Below, one piece after another: positions 44,300 through 58,300 of a DNA stretch of 64,000 nt. The DNA comes from Xestospongia muta. Taxonomy: Eukaryota; Porifera; Demospongiae; Haplosclerida; Petrosiidae. The notes under the pieces were generated by a model. The model saw only the letters and a list, made by a program, of their open reading frames with translations, was not told the DNA's origin and searched no databases. Location of the stretch: positions 7,081,229 to 7,145,228 of the forward strand of contig OY848921.1 of the NCBI GenBank assembly GCA_963693285.1, written 5' to 3'. Made by a program: the position numbers and the translations under genes. The first letter of the stretch is position 1; each line of letters begins with the position of its first letter.

Positions 44300-47200
44300 T
44301 TACACGACCATCTCAGCAAATTCATTAACAGCTAAACTGTGGCTTGGTGAGGTAGAGCAGATGTCATTGTACTCCTTATTCTCTTGTAATGTCTGTTCAT
44401 CACATAGTCTATTGGTTAGATAAAGAACCAGTCAATACAAAGTATTTGCTTGCCAACACACAACAGACTAGACATTAAGTTAGTAGTCAAATAAGGGGAC
44501 TCTTTGTGTCACAATATAGAAGTTACATAATATAGAAGGGATTAGAACAGGATGTGACTAATTGTTTAGGATGCCCTTTGTGATATTCTGTATAATTTAA
44601 AGCTTTACAATGCACATGTGTATTTAACATGGGATTATAATGATATGTTTCCAACAATTGGTTATAACATCAAAAAGGTCCCAAAGCAATCAAGACATTA
44701 TCTTCCTGTAAACATCAGAGAAAAGTCATTGAGTGATACTGACATCATATGGCATCACCAAAGTACACAAGGCAAGTCTATGCCTGCCTAAGGAATGCAC
44801 TAGATTATCTAGTTGGCATAAAAATATGATATAGTAGGCACTTTATATTCAATTTAGGGCACTATAAACCAGTAAGCTGACAGATGTATACATAGCTATG
44901 ACTGTCACATTTTTGCTTACATTATACAAGTAATTTGTGCATGTACATTGCACCACCTAAACTGTAGTGAATAGTATTGCAGCTTAATGAGAAGCCATAT
45001 TAGACTTAAGTACACATTGGCAATGTTATTCATAAAGTCATAAACACTCACAAAAATGACAGGAAGACATAACTTACTCTATTGCATTGACAGGCCCAGG
45101 CAAGCCTTCTTCAGGGCCACTGGACATGTAGTCCATATCACTACAAATACCACTGCTTGTACTTGATGTACTGCTACCACTATCACTGCCTGCATCAACT
45201 GAGAGTCTTTGAGATCTAAAGAGAAAGGACATTGATTTGTAAGAGAGTGTTTGTTTAATGTATTCCATTGTTATGTGGGTTTAAGATGACATCATTGTGC
45301 ATAAGGCAATTCTAATGTACATTGAGTTGATTTAAGCATTAATCTTAAGGCCAAGTTTTATATTATACTACAATAACTACCACTCTTATTATTACTGAAA
45401 CTAAATGCATTCATTGTATTCTACATGCATTCACTGTAGTTACATGTACACAAGTGAGTAAACAGCAAAAACATTGATGACAGTCAACTTACCTGAGTGA
45501 TAAGAAGGTTTCAGATGGATAGTGTGTGTCTTCTCTTTTGAGATCTGGTTTACTCTTTTTTTCCTCGGGAGGTAGAAGTGACACGCCCTCATCTTCCTCC
45601 TCAACGAGTGGAATATGTTTTCTCTTAAGAGGACTTCGAGCTGGGTCTGTATGGAGTGAGAATAACTGATTATGTACAGAGATAAATCTAAATTTAATAT
45701 TAATATACCTACAATAAAAACTATTATTCATGCTTATTTAAACAATGGGTGTTACAAGTCAACCTAGGTAAGCAGAAAGGTCTGTTACAGTCAGCATTAC
45801 TATATTGTGTTACCTTTAGATTCTGTCATATCCAGATCCTCATCATGAAATTCTGTTGGATTTAACTCTGATGTAGTGATAATGCTTGTCTCCATTTCTT
45901 CAGAAGTGGAAGGTAAGTTTATTGAAGAGATAGAAAGATCAGAGATAGGAGTAAGAGAAGATGAAGACCTTACATGGCGGTGTAATCCTCTTCTAAAGAG
46001 AATAAAGAATAGAAATGAAAGAGTCAAATATGTGCAGTAGGAGATTAACCACATCATCTTTATCATGCTAGATCACACACTTTTAATGCTTTTAGTGCAT
46101 GTATTGCAATCTCATGTTAGCAAACAAGGTGGTATCAAGTAGTCTGACATATTACAAAGGAAAGTCTAGTGTTGATATAAAGTAGACTATTTATACACAT
46201 ATATAGTATATAGTCTGGAACATCTACAAATGATAGTTGACATTATTACATTACTATGTATGGTAACTTTGGTTTTGTTATACAACTAACCTTGCCAATT
46301 CTTTTTCTAAAGAATGCTTCTTGTGCTTCTTGTGCTTACGACGATGTCTTAACTTAACTTTATTCTCGTATTCTACCTTTACACCCTCTGACCAGACCTC
46401 TCTGATGTAATCTGAACTGCCAGATCTGTTCTGAGTTAGACGCCTCATTTGTACTGGAGAAGTTGAGGATGTACTTGGTTGCTCTGGTATTACAGGTGTG
46501 GGTGAGTGGTTACGACGATCATCACTCGATTGAACTGAATCAACTTGGTCACTAGGTATACCAGTAGTTCTTGTATTTTCAGTGATGGAGGTCAATGCTT
46601 CAGCAGATTCAGATGAGCTAGTAACACTAGATGGACCACAACAGTCTGTTTCTTCTTCACTAAGATATGCAATTAGTACAGCAATGTTATCAGCTTGAAG
46701 TCTGCGTCTCTCCCAGCGACTTAGAGCTTCCTGAATAAGGGCTGTTACAACATCCTTAGGTTGATGGTAAATATCTGAATCATCCTCATACTCATCAACA
46801 AAGGAAACCACTTCAGAAGGTGTCATGACGTTCCACAAACCGTCACTAGCAACAACGATAAATTTTTGAACTGACAAGTCCAAAGGGAAGGCATAGACAT
46901 AAGGGATTGGAGAGACAGTGTAATTTCCCGTCCTGGTGCTATATGACCAGTAATCACCAAGTGATCGAGAGACACTTAAAAAAGGAATCATATCAATTTC
47001 TTTTTTCCCGTTAGATTTAGCTCTGTGCCTCTCCCATACAACTCTCATGACACCTTTTAAACTCAGAGCAACTTTCCCACCTATTGGAATAACAGATGGT
47101 CAACAGTATAATATTCTAGGAATTGAATTACTAATAGCAAGTGTCAAAGGCTTAAGAGCAATTAAAAAGCTCTTATCACTCACCACCCAGGAGTTGTTAA

Positions 47201-48258
47201 ATTCTTAAATCCTCATAATATAGAGATATGATGGATTAAAGAGCTCTTTTGACTTATCACCCAGGAGTTGTTAAATTCTTAAATCATCATTATATACAAG
47301 ATATAGGCAAGACTAAACTTGCCTCTCAAAAGAAACACCTACTACTTAGCATGACAACATCAAACAAGCATAAACACCATTTCAAGGTAATGCATACATG
47401 TAATAACACAGTAAATTCACATAATACAGTACAAGGATATAATACAGTACACCAAGTACACATAGTAATACAAGTACACATAACATTATGAGTCATCATT
47501 AGATCATCATGGTGACCTTTAATACTTTTCTTACCCAAACTTCTAATATGCTCTTGTTCACTGGGATCGTCAGGTTTATGGTCCTTTGTCAATAGTTGAG
47601 CAACTACTCGTGGTTGTCCAGACTCGCCAAATCGAGAATTTCTGACTCCCATGATTGCTGTTGAATCTCCGACGTTAGCTACAAAAATGTGATTCTTTCT
47701 AAAGATAACGGTTGAAGCAGTTGTCCCAGCTGTACTTAGATCTCCTGTCTTGTTTGGCTGCCATGATGCTAGAGAATGGAACAGAAGGGAAAGGTAACAC
47801 TTCCTCAACACACCCAGTACCCTATTGTAGACCACAGCAATCAGGAGCTACTCAAATAAATGCTTTGTAAAGAACATCCTCTTCGTAGCCACTTACACTT
47901 AAGCCATTACACGAGTACAGTACTTTAAAAATGAATTGGTCTTACCTCGACTAGCTAACATAGTTTGGTGTAGCTCGAGATAAGCGTCTAAGATCGCTTC
48001 TTTAACGCTGTCGATATCATGCGTTTGAAATTTAGATTGCTTTTGAATCGTCTCCCAAAGATGTTCACGAGCGTACTTGGCAGCCTCTTTCCCACCGTGG
48101 CCGTCGAATACTCCAACATAAGCCTGTTCCTTCATTTCGGGTATCTTTCGCAGTGTCTCGTTGGGGCTGAGATTGACAGCGATGTAGTCCTCCATGTGTT
48201 TTCGACCACCAGCATTTGTCTCTGCAGTGACCGATATTGTCACTCCATTCGAAGGCAT
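44300..48258 (-). CDS. PPM1D: PPM1D/Wip1-type PP2C protein phosphatase
   Basis: Metal-dependent Ser/Thr phosphatase; in animals PPM1D switches off the DNA-damage response. Seven exons on the minus strand: 47946-48258, 47535-47768, 46291-47080, 45814-45992, 45493-45646, 45078-45215 and 44300-44408. They join to 638 residues with every phase agreeing. PP2C motifs in order: RKHMEDY (21-25), VGVFDGHGGKEAA (49-60, metal-binding Asp), TAGTTAS, VANVGDST, KDHKPDDPSEQEHI, the Wip1-type insert GGKVALSLKGVMRVVWERH, IPFLSVSRSLGDYWSY, VVASDGLWNVM and LQADNIAVLI. The Val-x-Arg-Val-Val-Trp segment and SLGDYWSY separate it from other PP2Cs. A long Ser/Thr-rich tail follows, with basic patches (RHRRKHKKHKKH; SPLKRKHIP) that could be nuclear signals. 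A last exon giving LCDEQTLQENKEYND and ending in MVV is inferred from a clean GTAAGT donor; reading through that donor would stop at once, after AIE. Confidence 0.9.
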
Positions 48259-48894
48259 TCTCTCGATTTCGCAGTCTTGTTCTCTGGTTAAAGAGGATAC
48301 GATGCTCTCTTCTTGTAACAGATTACTTTCAAATCACTCGAAGTGACGTTTATCACAGCGTACAGTTCAAAGAAGTCCAATAACCAAGTTCTTTATCTCC
48401 GTGTTATTTACGTCTTGTCACGACATTCACTAAAAGACACCATCAATTATAATCAAAGTGACTGTTATATAGTCATAAGACAGAGAGGATACACAAGTTC
48501 CTGCTCGCTAGAATGCACTATTTGCAAGTAATAAGTTTTAAAATATGATTTGGGTGTGTTTTTAGACGCGCCTTAGTTTACCACAACCTAGCAACAGCCA
48601 ATCAAACAAGTCAGCCAAATGAATATTGCATCATTATGGTAGAGAAATCTCGTAGTATCATGACTGTACGAGAAACTTTTATCAATGGTATTGTGTAATA
48701 CAGTAGACATTGTGTCATTGTAGATCTTTCACAATACAGTACAGTACCAGCATTTTTCCATTACTAAGGTACTGATTCTACTATGATAATGAATAACTGA
48801 GTTCTTTCACAACACAAGATTCACAGAACCACTAAATGTCATAATATAACAACAACAATATCGAATGAGATCATAAGTAAATTGTCCCAGTTAA
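48259..48894. other. Intergenic, PPM1D 5' flank to SNRPD3 3' end
   Basis: No coding signal. It includes GC-richer bases just upstream of PPM1D, probably its promoter and leader. Confidence 0.5.
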
Positions 48895-48979
48895 CTAGCT
48901 TCTCATGCCCCTAAAACCACCACCACCCTGTCCACCTCTCATCATCATTCCTCTGCCACTTCTACCTCTTACACCAGCT

Positions 48980-49058
<79 letters not shown>

Positions 49059-52006
49059 GTAGGGAAGGAGGAAGAGAGAACATTTGTCAACAACATTCCA
49101 TCAAAATTTGATACTAACCAATAATCCTGTTTAATGACACTATTTTACACTTGAACTTACACACAAAATCTATACACACTCTTCTATTATATTTTTGATA
49201 CACAATTGTCTGTTAGCTTTCATAGACAACTTATAAAAACCAATGACAAGATTACCTAATCTATGATAAAAAGGGTTTGTAATAGTGACTCATATCAGTC
49301 AGTCACCAGTTGTTTTAGATTAGGACAGTAGTACCTATCATCATCAACTAACCACACCCACATACAAGGACTACTATAGTTTCGTTTGTGTCAGAATTAA
49401 GTATCACAATGGTAATGGCTCACTACTAGCTGTGCATTGTACCTTGTGTCTATGATTGTACATTTAAACACTTAGGTTTTGAGATAGTGTCTTTTATGAG
49501 ATACAATCTATGGTACAATGTAACAATGATAATACCACTCCCACTATCATCAAAACATTTTGACACAAACAGCTTATCTTATTGTGTGCCATCAGTATCA
49601 AAATTTATATTGCAATTATGGGAGTGGTTTACTATTGACTGTGTTCAAGTGTTTAGATAGGAACACTAAGGAGAATATCACCACCAATTAAAGAGAAATC
49701 TACCTCAGGCAAATGAGTACTGCTTATGAAAGTGAGTGTCGATAATATTCAGATGAGATTAGAATATTTAAATAACATCAAGTATCACTAAATGACTCTA
49801 ATGGCTTTTTTCATATAAGGTCAAGGAATTTTGATTATATTTTCATATCAACAATTATATCCTGTCAAACCATTGGGATAAAAAGTATGATGCAATGATG
49901 ACAGTATGGTATACAGCAGTTAGTGGGAAATCTACAAAGTTAGGAGAGTCCTCAGAAATTCTAGATACACATTGTAAACCTGAGATTTGGACATGCACAT
50001 CCATCAAAATTAATGAATAGAATTTAGTGATATTGAAGCAGACAAATAGTGTAAGTGGATTAGTTCTCTTTTGTTGTCTCTGCTCATCACATTTTGTGCA
50101 ATGTGATCATTTTTGCAAAGCAAAACAATTAAAGGAACTTTTCATTTACGATTGACATGACAAGTATAGAGCTCACTCAGGCTTGTCCCATAAGCAGCTA
50201 TGCTATATTACTTGCTAATATAGGCCATTAAATAACCAGTCATTGTTGTTATATAGTAATACCAGTCTGTCATTATTTGCAAACAGGAATGTGATGACAA
50301 ATGTAGTGTAACTAAATAATTATATATGTATTCAGTTCAGTGACAAAGTGGTTAAGTCACCACGACAAGGTCTACATCAATCAACTTTTAACAGTGAAAG
50401 TAAAGCTCAAACTTTAAAGACAACAAACAATAACAAATTGAGTATACAATGTAGGCAATAACAGCACACAACTAGATACCAAAGAAAGGTATTATTTACT
50501 CAAGTAAATTCTCACTTTGTCAGAAAAACAAGTCTCTGTATTTATATCAGGAGTAAAACATTTACAAATAGTAGTCATTTTAGAGAATTATTTAAAAATC
50601 ATATCAGAAAGAGAACACCATTTGTAAACCATACACCATTCACAAATACAATACATATACTGGATATAATTTATCTTGCCTAGTAACTTTTAATACATAC
50701 TCTATTATAAAACTACCTTGTGCTCTCATCATGGCTGATTTACCAGCACCAGCAGCAAGACCTTTAGCTCCACTCTTTGGTTTAAACATAGGAGCATTTT
50801 TTAACATGTCTGGGACGATAAGAAAACGAATCATGCTCCCTCGAATAAACACCTGTTCCAATTGTGATATCTACAAAAAAATGAAAAACTTGTAAAATTA
50901 AATACCTGTAGTATTAAGTTATCGGTATCTCAATAACAATACATTGGCCACATATGAGTAGGAGTGACATGATAGGTACATGTGATAATCTTATCAATAG
51001 TGATTACCGGTAGTCAATATATATATGTATATATGGTCAATTGGTCATACATAGTGTGTACATGCTTGTTCATCTAGTATAGTCAATAGTGGTATTTAGT
51101 TCAACAAGAAAGTGATTGAGATCACGACTTATATAAATATCATTATGTTAAAATGTTCTATTACATAGACATTTTGTATATGAAGTTGAGATTGGAATAC
51201 TCGTATTAAAATTGTTGTAGTGCCCAGATATCCTTACATGTCTATTCATGACATCAGAGTTAATTTTAGGGGGAGGAGTCTAGTTATAGTATTAACCAAA
51301 TATCATACATATGGTAGGGGTCTAGTTATAGTAGTACCACACGTAACTTATATGTTAGGACAGTTCTGTTTCAGGATATAGCTCCATTTTACCCACGAGT
51401 GACATAAGATGATGTCATAAAGCTAAGTGTCCACATTCCAGATGTAAAACAGTGCATTTAGGGTTAAAATTTAACTAAACATATAGATATGCAAACATAA
51501 ATGCAAAAAGGGATAGTGTTTCTAAATTTTTACTGGACCTACATTTTTTTAAGGATTATCATTCACAAATTATGTGCACTAGAACTTTATATAAAGCAAT
51601 GAGCTATTTTATGGTTGTGGCTTGTATTGAAAACTACAAGAAAGCATGACATGTTCTCTATTCGCATTTATGGTCACGAATAGATGTAACATATAAGCAT
51701 TATATCAGTCCATAGAATAGACAACATGAAAACATTTAACAAAGCAATGAATAGTTGTATGTACTTCAGTTTGTTAGTGATAAAGGCAACAATGTCACAG
51801 ACAGTATCTAATTAACATTAAAACATAATGTTAAGCATACATACCTGACCACTTCTGTTCGTAACTGTCACACTTTGTAGTTGACAATTCATATTATCTT
51901 CTGCCTCTAACAGTTTGCCACGATATATCTCACCCACTGTGGTTTCTAAAGTCACAATGTGACCTTCGGCTTCGTGAAGAAGTTTGATTGGTATACCAAT
52001 AGACAT
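48895..52006 (-). CDS. SNRPD3: Small nuclear ribonucleoprotein Sm D3
   Basis: Core protein of the spliceosomal Sm ring. Three exons on the minus strand: 51845-52006, 50717-50870 and 48895-48977, giving 132 residues (human 126). Exon 1 begins [18 protein letters not shown] and contains YRGKL and EDNMNCQ, the Sm1 motif. Exon 2 holds [17 protein letters not shown] (Sm2) and [10 protein letters not shown]. Exon 3 gives [15 protein letters not shown] and GGFRGMRS, the Arg-Gly tail that is symmetrically dimethylated in other animals. Phases are 0 and 1 and join cleanly. The second intron is long (about 1.7 kb) and ends in a pure TC tract of about 73 bp against the AG acceptor. The gene lies head to head with CENPJ, start codons 294 bp apart. 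Confidence 0.95.
48981..49053. repeat. (GA)n microsatellite at an SNRPD3 3' splice site
   Basis: On the transcribed strand this is a TC tract that forms the polypyrimidine tract before the CTAG acceptor of the last exon. Confidence 0.95.
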
Positions 52007-52300
52007 GGTAGTCCGCTAAATACAACAAGAAATTATAGAAAATAGTTGAAAAGTAGAGAAACACTTAATAGTCTCCCTCTCTCACAAACGTGTCGAAAAC
52101 GTTACACGTGCTTACAAGACCACACCCACTACGGATTCTAAGAGTTTACGGTTTGACAGGTTTCAAATGGCGGGAAAGGACAGGTGGTCAGTAAAACACA
52201 CCTTCGAATTGTTTTTCTCAAGATAAGGTAAGACTTCCCAATTCTTGTTTGAAAGTATTAAAAATAGATTTTTGATGGTTTAGAGGCTGAACTTTTATAA
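52007..52300. promoter_or_regulatory. Divergent promoter region of SNRPD3 and CENPJ
   Basis: 294 bp between opposite start codons. It includes a stretch with CACGTG (TTACACGTGCTT near 52102) and a GGCGGGAAAG element near 52168 that resembles an E2F site. Both would suit growth-linked genes, but function is inferred only. Confidence 0.45.
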
Positions 52301-55300
52301 ATGGCCCAACAAGTGTTATCTCCTCCAGTTATTTCACCCTTCCCATCTCTTACCTCCACTACTGGATCTGTAGATGTCCGTCAACTTCAAGTACTAGAGA
52401 AACTTCAACAATTAAGACTATGGCAACAACAGCAACAAGAACATCTATTAAAACAACAGCAGTATGAATTATCTAGTCTCAAAAATGAGCAAGATGCCAT
52501 TAGAAAACGTCTTGGTCTTATTAAAGACACAGAGAATACTAATGAGACTCTTAAAAGACATCAGTTTACCCCGCCTTCAGCCCAACCTATAACATTAGCC
52601 CAAGAAACCAGTAATGAGTATGTTATATCGTCAGAAACCTCACCACAGTCTGGTATAATGCCATCAATTAAACAAGATACACCATTTTATGGTAGTCTTC
52701 AACCAGAAGGCCATACTATTAGTGGCTCATCTCTAAAGTCCACTCACTCAGCTGATTCTGGTATGTTAAGTGGACAAACATCTGCTGTTGATGTATTGCA
52801 GAGACCTTCTCTGAGCTCAGAGGAACAACTTGATCACTCGAGTGGTTTTCAGACCCCTGAATCTAATATTTTGACAGACAGCGAACCCGAAGAGACTCAT
52901 TACAGTGAAAACAATAAGGATGTCAATGTAGATACTAGAGTTAGTTAAAATAAACATAGCTACATTCTTGTTTACATATAATGTTTCGATAAGTTTATAT
53001 TAATATACCTATAGATTATATTAGTATACCTATAGATTATATTAGTATACCTATAGATTATATTAGTATACCTATAGATTATGTTAGTACATCTATAGAT
53101 CATATTGTACATAATATTGGTTATATTAATGTACATTATGTACATATGCTATCAAATAATTTGTATTTATAAATTACATTTATTACAAATATATTATTTT
53201 TTAGGATCATTATCCTTTAGTTCCTAGCTCTGATAACTTACCTCATGATGATGTCCCTGTCAGACCAGGAATAGGTTAGTAAGTATAATATATGTGACTA
53301 TAGAAAAGTGTAATCTGTGTATACCACATAATAGGTACATATTAAAATTAAGCTTTATACGTATAATTATACATGTACATATTCAGGTCCTGGATCAGCA
53401 TCAACATTTGAAGAACTCTTAGAAAAGAAGCTACAGTTGTACGAGGTAACTATGATATCATTGACTCGTTCATTTATGTGTGTTGATAAATACTGAGTAT
53501 ATACATGTGCATAGCATCTGTGAGACTGTGGTTAAGAGCTAATACTAAAGCTTACACACCTGTGGTCTACTATATAGACACTGTCATCACTATGTCTTCA
53601 ATAACCTTTATTTAATAGTATTATGAAGACAGCATGGTGCTTTTATCTCTATAGCATACTACACATGTACTTCCACCTCAACCCACCCTTGTACGTTGTC
53701 CAAGTGAAGATTCCTTTTTGGTTCGCAAGGAACAAAGAAAAAAGGTAACATGGTACATGTATACAGAGCCCTGCCTTTAAACTTACACTAATGATTCAAT
53801 GCACCTCAGTTATTTAGACTTGTGTATAATGTTTATGCACATAACTTTTATTATGCTTCAAGGATATTAGTTGTAATCCTAGTTTCTTCTATTAGGAGGA
53901 AGAAGCCGAACTAGCTGAGTTTGAGATGTTAGAACGAGCAGCGCAAGAGTCATCATTCTCATCTCAGTGTTCTATTGTAATGCGTGCATTAGGTAATAGT
54001 GTACTCTCTTCTAGTCCAAAATCTCTACATCCAATCAATAAATCATTATCGAGAAACAGAGATGGGCGTTCTCTAAGTTTAAGTCCAGTTGATAAACGTA
54101 GTGTCACACCTCAACTGCTCACTACAGACAATACTAAGTTAACAGAACTTCAAAATGCTAACAGTATATCTTCACTTCCCATTGATTTAAAGACACCTTT
54201 ACAAAATGAGACTTGTACCAGTCTAAACTCAAGGAAGTCAATGATTACATCTGATCGTGGTAGTATACCTGCTACTACTGTTCTGCTTCCTGCAGTTCAG
54301 GAAGATGATGAAGACTCAGACCTGGACTCCACCCTCAGATCCAAACACGAGTACCAGTTTGGGGATGAAGAGGAGTGGGATAGTTTCAATGCTGAAACAC
54401 CCAAACAAATTAAACCTTTATCTTATGTCACAAAGAAATCACCAATCACTTCACCAGGACAGTACATTGGACAGAATGGAGCCACTGTTAATGATACCAT
54501 AGCCAAAAATGGTAATTTTGTTAATGGTGGTCCTGGACGAGTAAGGAAAGTATGTATTTTACCACCTGCTAGTAAAATGGAGGTAGTAAATAGTTCTGAT
54601 TCTGACTCTACTGATACTGAGAACAGTGATATAGAATATCCTATAATTCAATCACAATCTCAACACATCCCTATGTCCACGTCCTCACATCTAACATCTT
54701 CTGTTCAAACAACTTCAAGTCCTACTACTGTCTGCACATCTTCTAACACAGCAAGCTCTTCCATAACTAGTTCTACTTATTTAGCTACCCTGCCACCACC
54801 ATCTACATTAGTAGCCAAACTATTTCCATCATTAAAGAAGGAAAGAGACACTGCTAAAGCTAAGATGTTAGAGAAAGTGTCTACTAGTGCACAGCAAACT
54901 AACTCTACCAAGAGAACACCACCACCTGCTGATACTCCCCCTACTTTGTCCTTGCCAAACGGTCTTGATGTACAAGTTAAAGAGAAGCTTGCACAGTTAG
55001 AGAGAGAGATTGAGAGATTTAAAACTGAGAATGCAGCTCTAGAGAAGTTACATATTGAAAAGGAAGAGGTAGAAAGAAGTGTTTGTCAGTACATCATAAA
55101 TGTATAGTGCATGTGCTTCCCACATGTATACTTAATGTGCTTCATGCTTATATAGTACATGTGGGTCACACATGTACACTTAATGTGCTTCATGCTTATA
55201 TAGTACATGTATATTATATGTTTGTCTTATTCAATTCATAATGTGCCTGTATAATCATTGTACGTGTAATGTTGATGTTGTAATGTATTGCTATCCTAAT

Positions 55301-58300
55301 AGGGTCTTTTATATTTGAAGAAACAAATAGCTGATTTTGAGCATGAGAAACAACAAGACATTGCTAACTTTGAGAAATATAAACAAGAAGAGATCAAGAA
55401 ACTAAAGTACGAAAAAACAAAGAAAATGAATGGAGATCTATGAGCCTCTTTATAGTTTCAATTCTTTCTTACACATTAGAAACATAATTTATCTCCAATA
55501 TTTATAGTTATACTAAATATATTGTTTATTTGTGATGATAGGAAGGAGAGAAGAGTCTTTGAGACCTATCAGAGAGAAGCTCGCTCTCTCAGAGATAAGA
55601 AAGACAAAGAAGAAATCATGGCTCTCAAACAAGAGGTAAATTAGCTAATATGATTTTTAAATTTCAAACTCTTATTTATCTAATAATATCATCTTATGGT
55701 ATAATGGACTAATGTTATTTAAAGAACTGAAATAGATACGTTTGTATATATAACATTGTGAGAGTTTATTTAACTCTAGTTGATATATCTATTAAACACA
55801 CATACTCATTCCAATTGAAATTGAATTTACAGTGTACTGTACATATTTAGTGTGAGCTTCTTTTATTGTTAGCTTGAAGAGGTGAAGGAGGAGTTACGTC
55901 AGAAGGAGTCTCGATGGTCAAGTACCCTCTCTCGTTATCGTCTCAGAATTGATAATTTAGAGGCACAAAACGAGGAGCTACAAAATGATTTGAAAATGAT
56001 GGAAGAACAAAGATTGTTACAATGGCAACAACAGGTAAAACATAACAAACTGTAAAGCATTAGTAAACACATTTGTGTTGATAACTGTGAGTACATATGT
56101 TGAGTTAACAATGTTGGAATGATGTACATAGTATCTGTTCTCATAACTTTCAATAACACATCAGGTTCAAAGGTCAAAGTTTATAGGTCAATATTGATAT
56201 TCCATTAAGAGTTGTTATGTACAAAGTTTGGTCTAAATTACAAAATTGACATTAATAATGTATCTTATTCATTCAATAAACTCATCCATTATTTTTTGTC
56301 TATTAGTTGGATAGTAAGAAAGCTACTAGTCAACAAAAGCAGAAAAGATTTCTTAACACTTCTTTGAGTCCAGTTAAGACAGACATGTTAGAACCTGAAC
56401 CAGATGAGCTAACAGAAGATGAAATCTGTGAATTATTAGACCATCCTCAAGTGAAACAAGCTAAAGTACAAAATTACAAGCCTCCACAACAAACAAAGAA
56501 CACAATCTTCAAAACTAAACAAAGGCGCAAATCAGATCCTCCACATAAAGCCCCTTTTATCAATGAATCTAAAGCTCCGCCCACAATTAAAAAGCCAAAA
56601 AATGACAAAGAAAACAAGAAACCTAAACCACTTCACAATTCCTCACCTACTCACTTTAGAACACAACCAAATCAGAAACTAATACAAACAACAATGAAAC
56701 AATCTATGAAGAAAACTATAAACAGACCGGCACTGTCAAATGTTTCAAGTACAACTAAAAAACCTTTTTTAAAACATTCAGAGAATATTTTAATAAATAA
56801 AAGTGAAGGAGCATCTCAACGTGTTCTTCAGAGAAAAGACTATTGTTCTCCTGAAATTGAAACATCACAACCTCTTGTAGTGAGGAAAGAGATTGAGGGT
56901 GTGGAAAGTGAGAGTGAGTGTTCAATAATTGAAGTAAGAGCTGTTGATATGGTGACTGAAGGGCGGGATGAGGTGACAAGTGATAGTGATCTATCAGAAA
57001 AGGCTGATGCAATTATAAATCAGATGCTGGGACCAGAAGAACAAGAAAATGATGTTATCAAGTAAGAATAAGATATAACATGCAGTCTGATCAGAAGCCT
57101 ATAATAAAAAAGGAAACAGAAGAAAGCTCTCAAACAAATGATTGAAATATTTTGCTAGTCACGTTACTGTTATTATTGTAAGTATTTGAGACAAGAGTTG
57201 AGTAAACTCACACAACGAGCTATAATTTTAGCCAACTTTGGTCATAGTCTATCAAAATAGTAGTGACTAGCATGAAAAAATTTGATATTTCAATTATTAG
57301 TGTGGGAGTTTCATGCTCCTTTCTTGTTTTCTCTCATTATAGGCTCCTGGTCTCATACAGATACTAAAGGTTCTATGTGTTATGTAATATTGTATTATGT
57401 AATTGTATAGGAGATCTACTATACAAGAAGATCTCCATCACACACGAGATAATGTCACCACCTCACAGTCAAAAACTGTCCGATTTGATATCAGTTCTTC
57501 TACTTCACCAGTAGATAACTTACTTACAGATCTAGTATCTGTACAAGAACAAACTAAAGCTCCTCAACCTAACACTATTACTAACACAATAAACATTGCA
57601 GTAAGAATGGAGTCATGATTTACTTTATGTGCTACACTATACCATTTTAAATATATTTTATAACATATATATTTCAATAAGTGTCTTCTCTTTTCTTCTC
57701 AGAAAGAGACTCAAGAACAGGATGGATCTAAAGTAGTCTTGTTCTCAAATGGCACTCGTAAAGTCTTATCTGCTGATGGACAAACATCAACAGTCTACTT
57801 CTTTAATGGAGATATCAAGCGGACTCAATCAGATGGTACTATTGTAAGTACAATGAAAGGTATTATATATGCATTGTTAGTTTTGTTATTATAATACAGG
57901 TCTATTACTATTCAAGTAGTCGCACAACTCATACAACACAATCGGATGGGACAGAAATATTAGAGTTTTCAAAGTAAGCAGTTATTTCATTAAACATTAT
58001 ATATTTTTTTCTATTGTAGTGGTCAGTCAGAGAAACATCATCCTAATGGTTGTAAAGAGATCCAGTTTCCTGATGGTACAATTCGACACATGCTACTTGA
58101 TGGCAAAGAAAAGATTGTATTTTCCGATGGTACTATACAACAAGTACAACCTAATGGAATTAGAACTATTGATTTTCCTGATGGACAGAGAGAAGTACAT
58201 ACCAAACAATACAAAGTAAACGAATAACGTAAAGCAATTATAGTAAAGTCTTAAGTTGTAAAGTATTAATGAAGAACACCTTTTGTAGTTAGAATATGTA

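Noticed and set aside
47184..47296. Direct repeat of about 39 bp in a PPM1D intron (CACCCAGGAGTTGTTAAATT at 47184 and 47258) as a mobile element
   Set aside because: Only two short copies without inverted ends or target duplication; a simple local duplication explains it.
53926..55107. Separate 393-residue gene
   Set aside because: It is exon 5 of CENPJ read past its donor; frame and family order continue on both sides.
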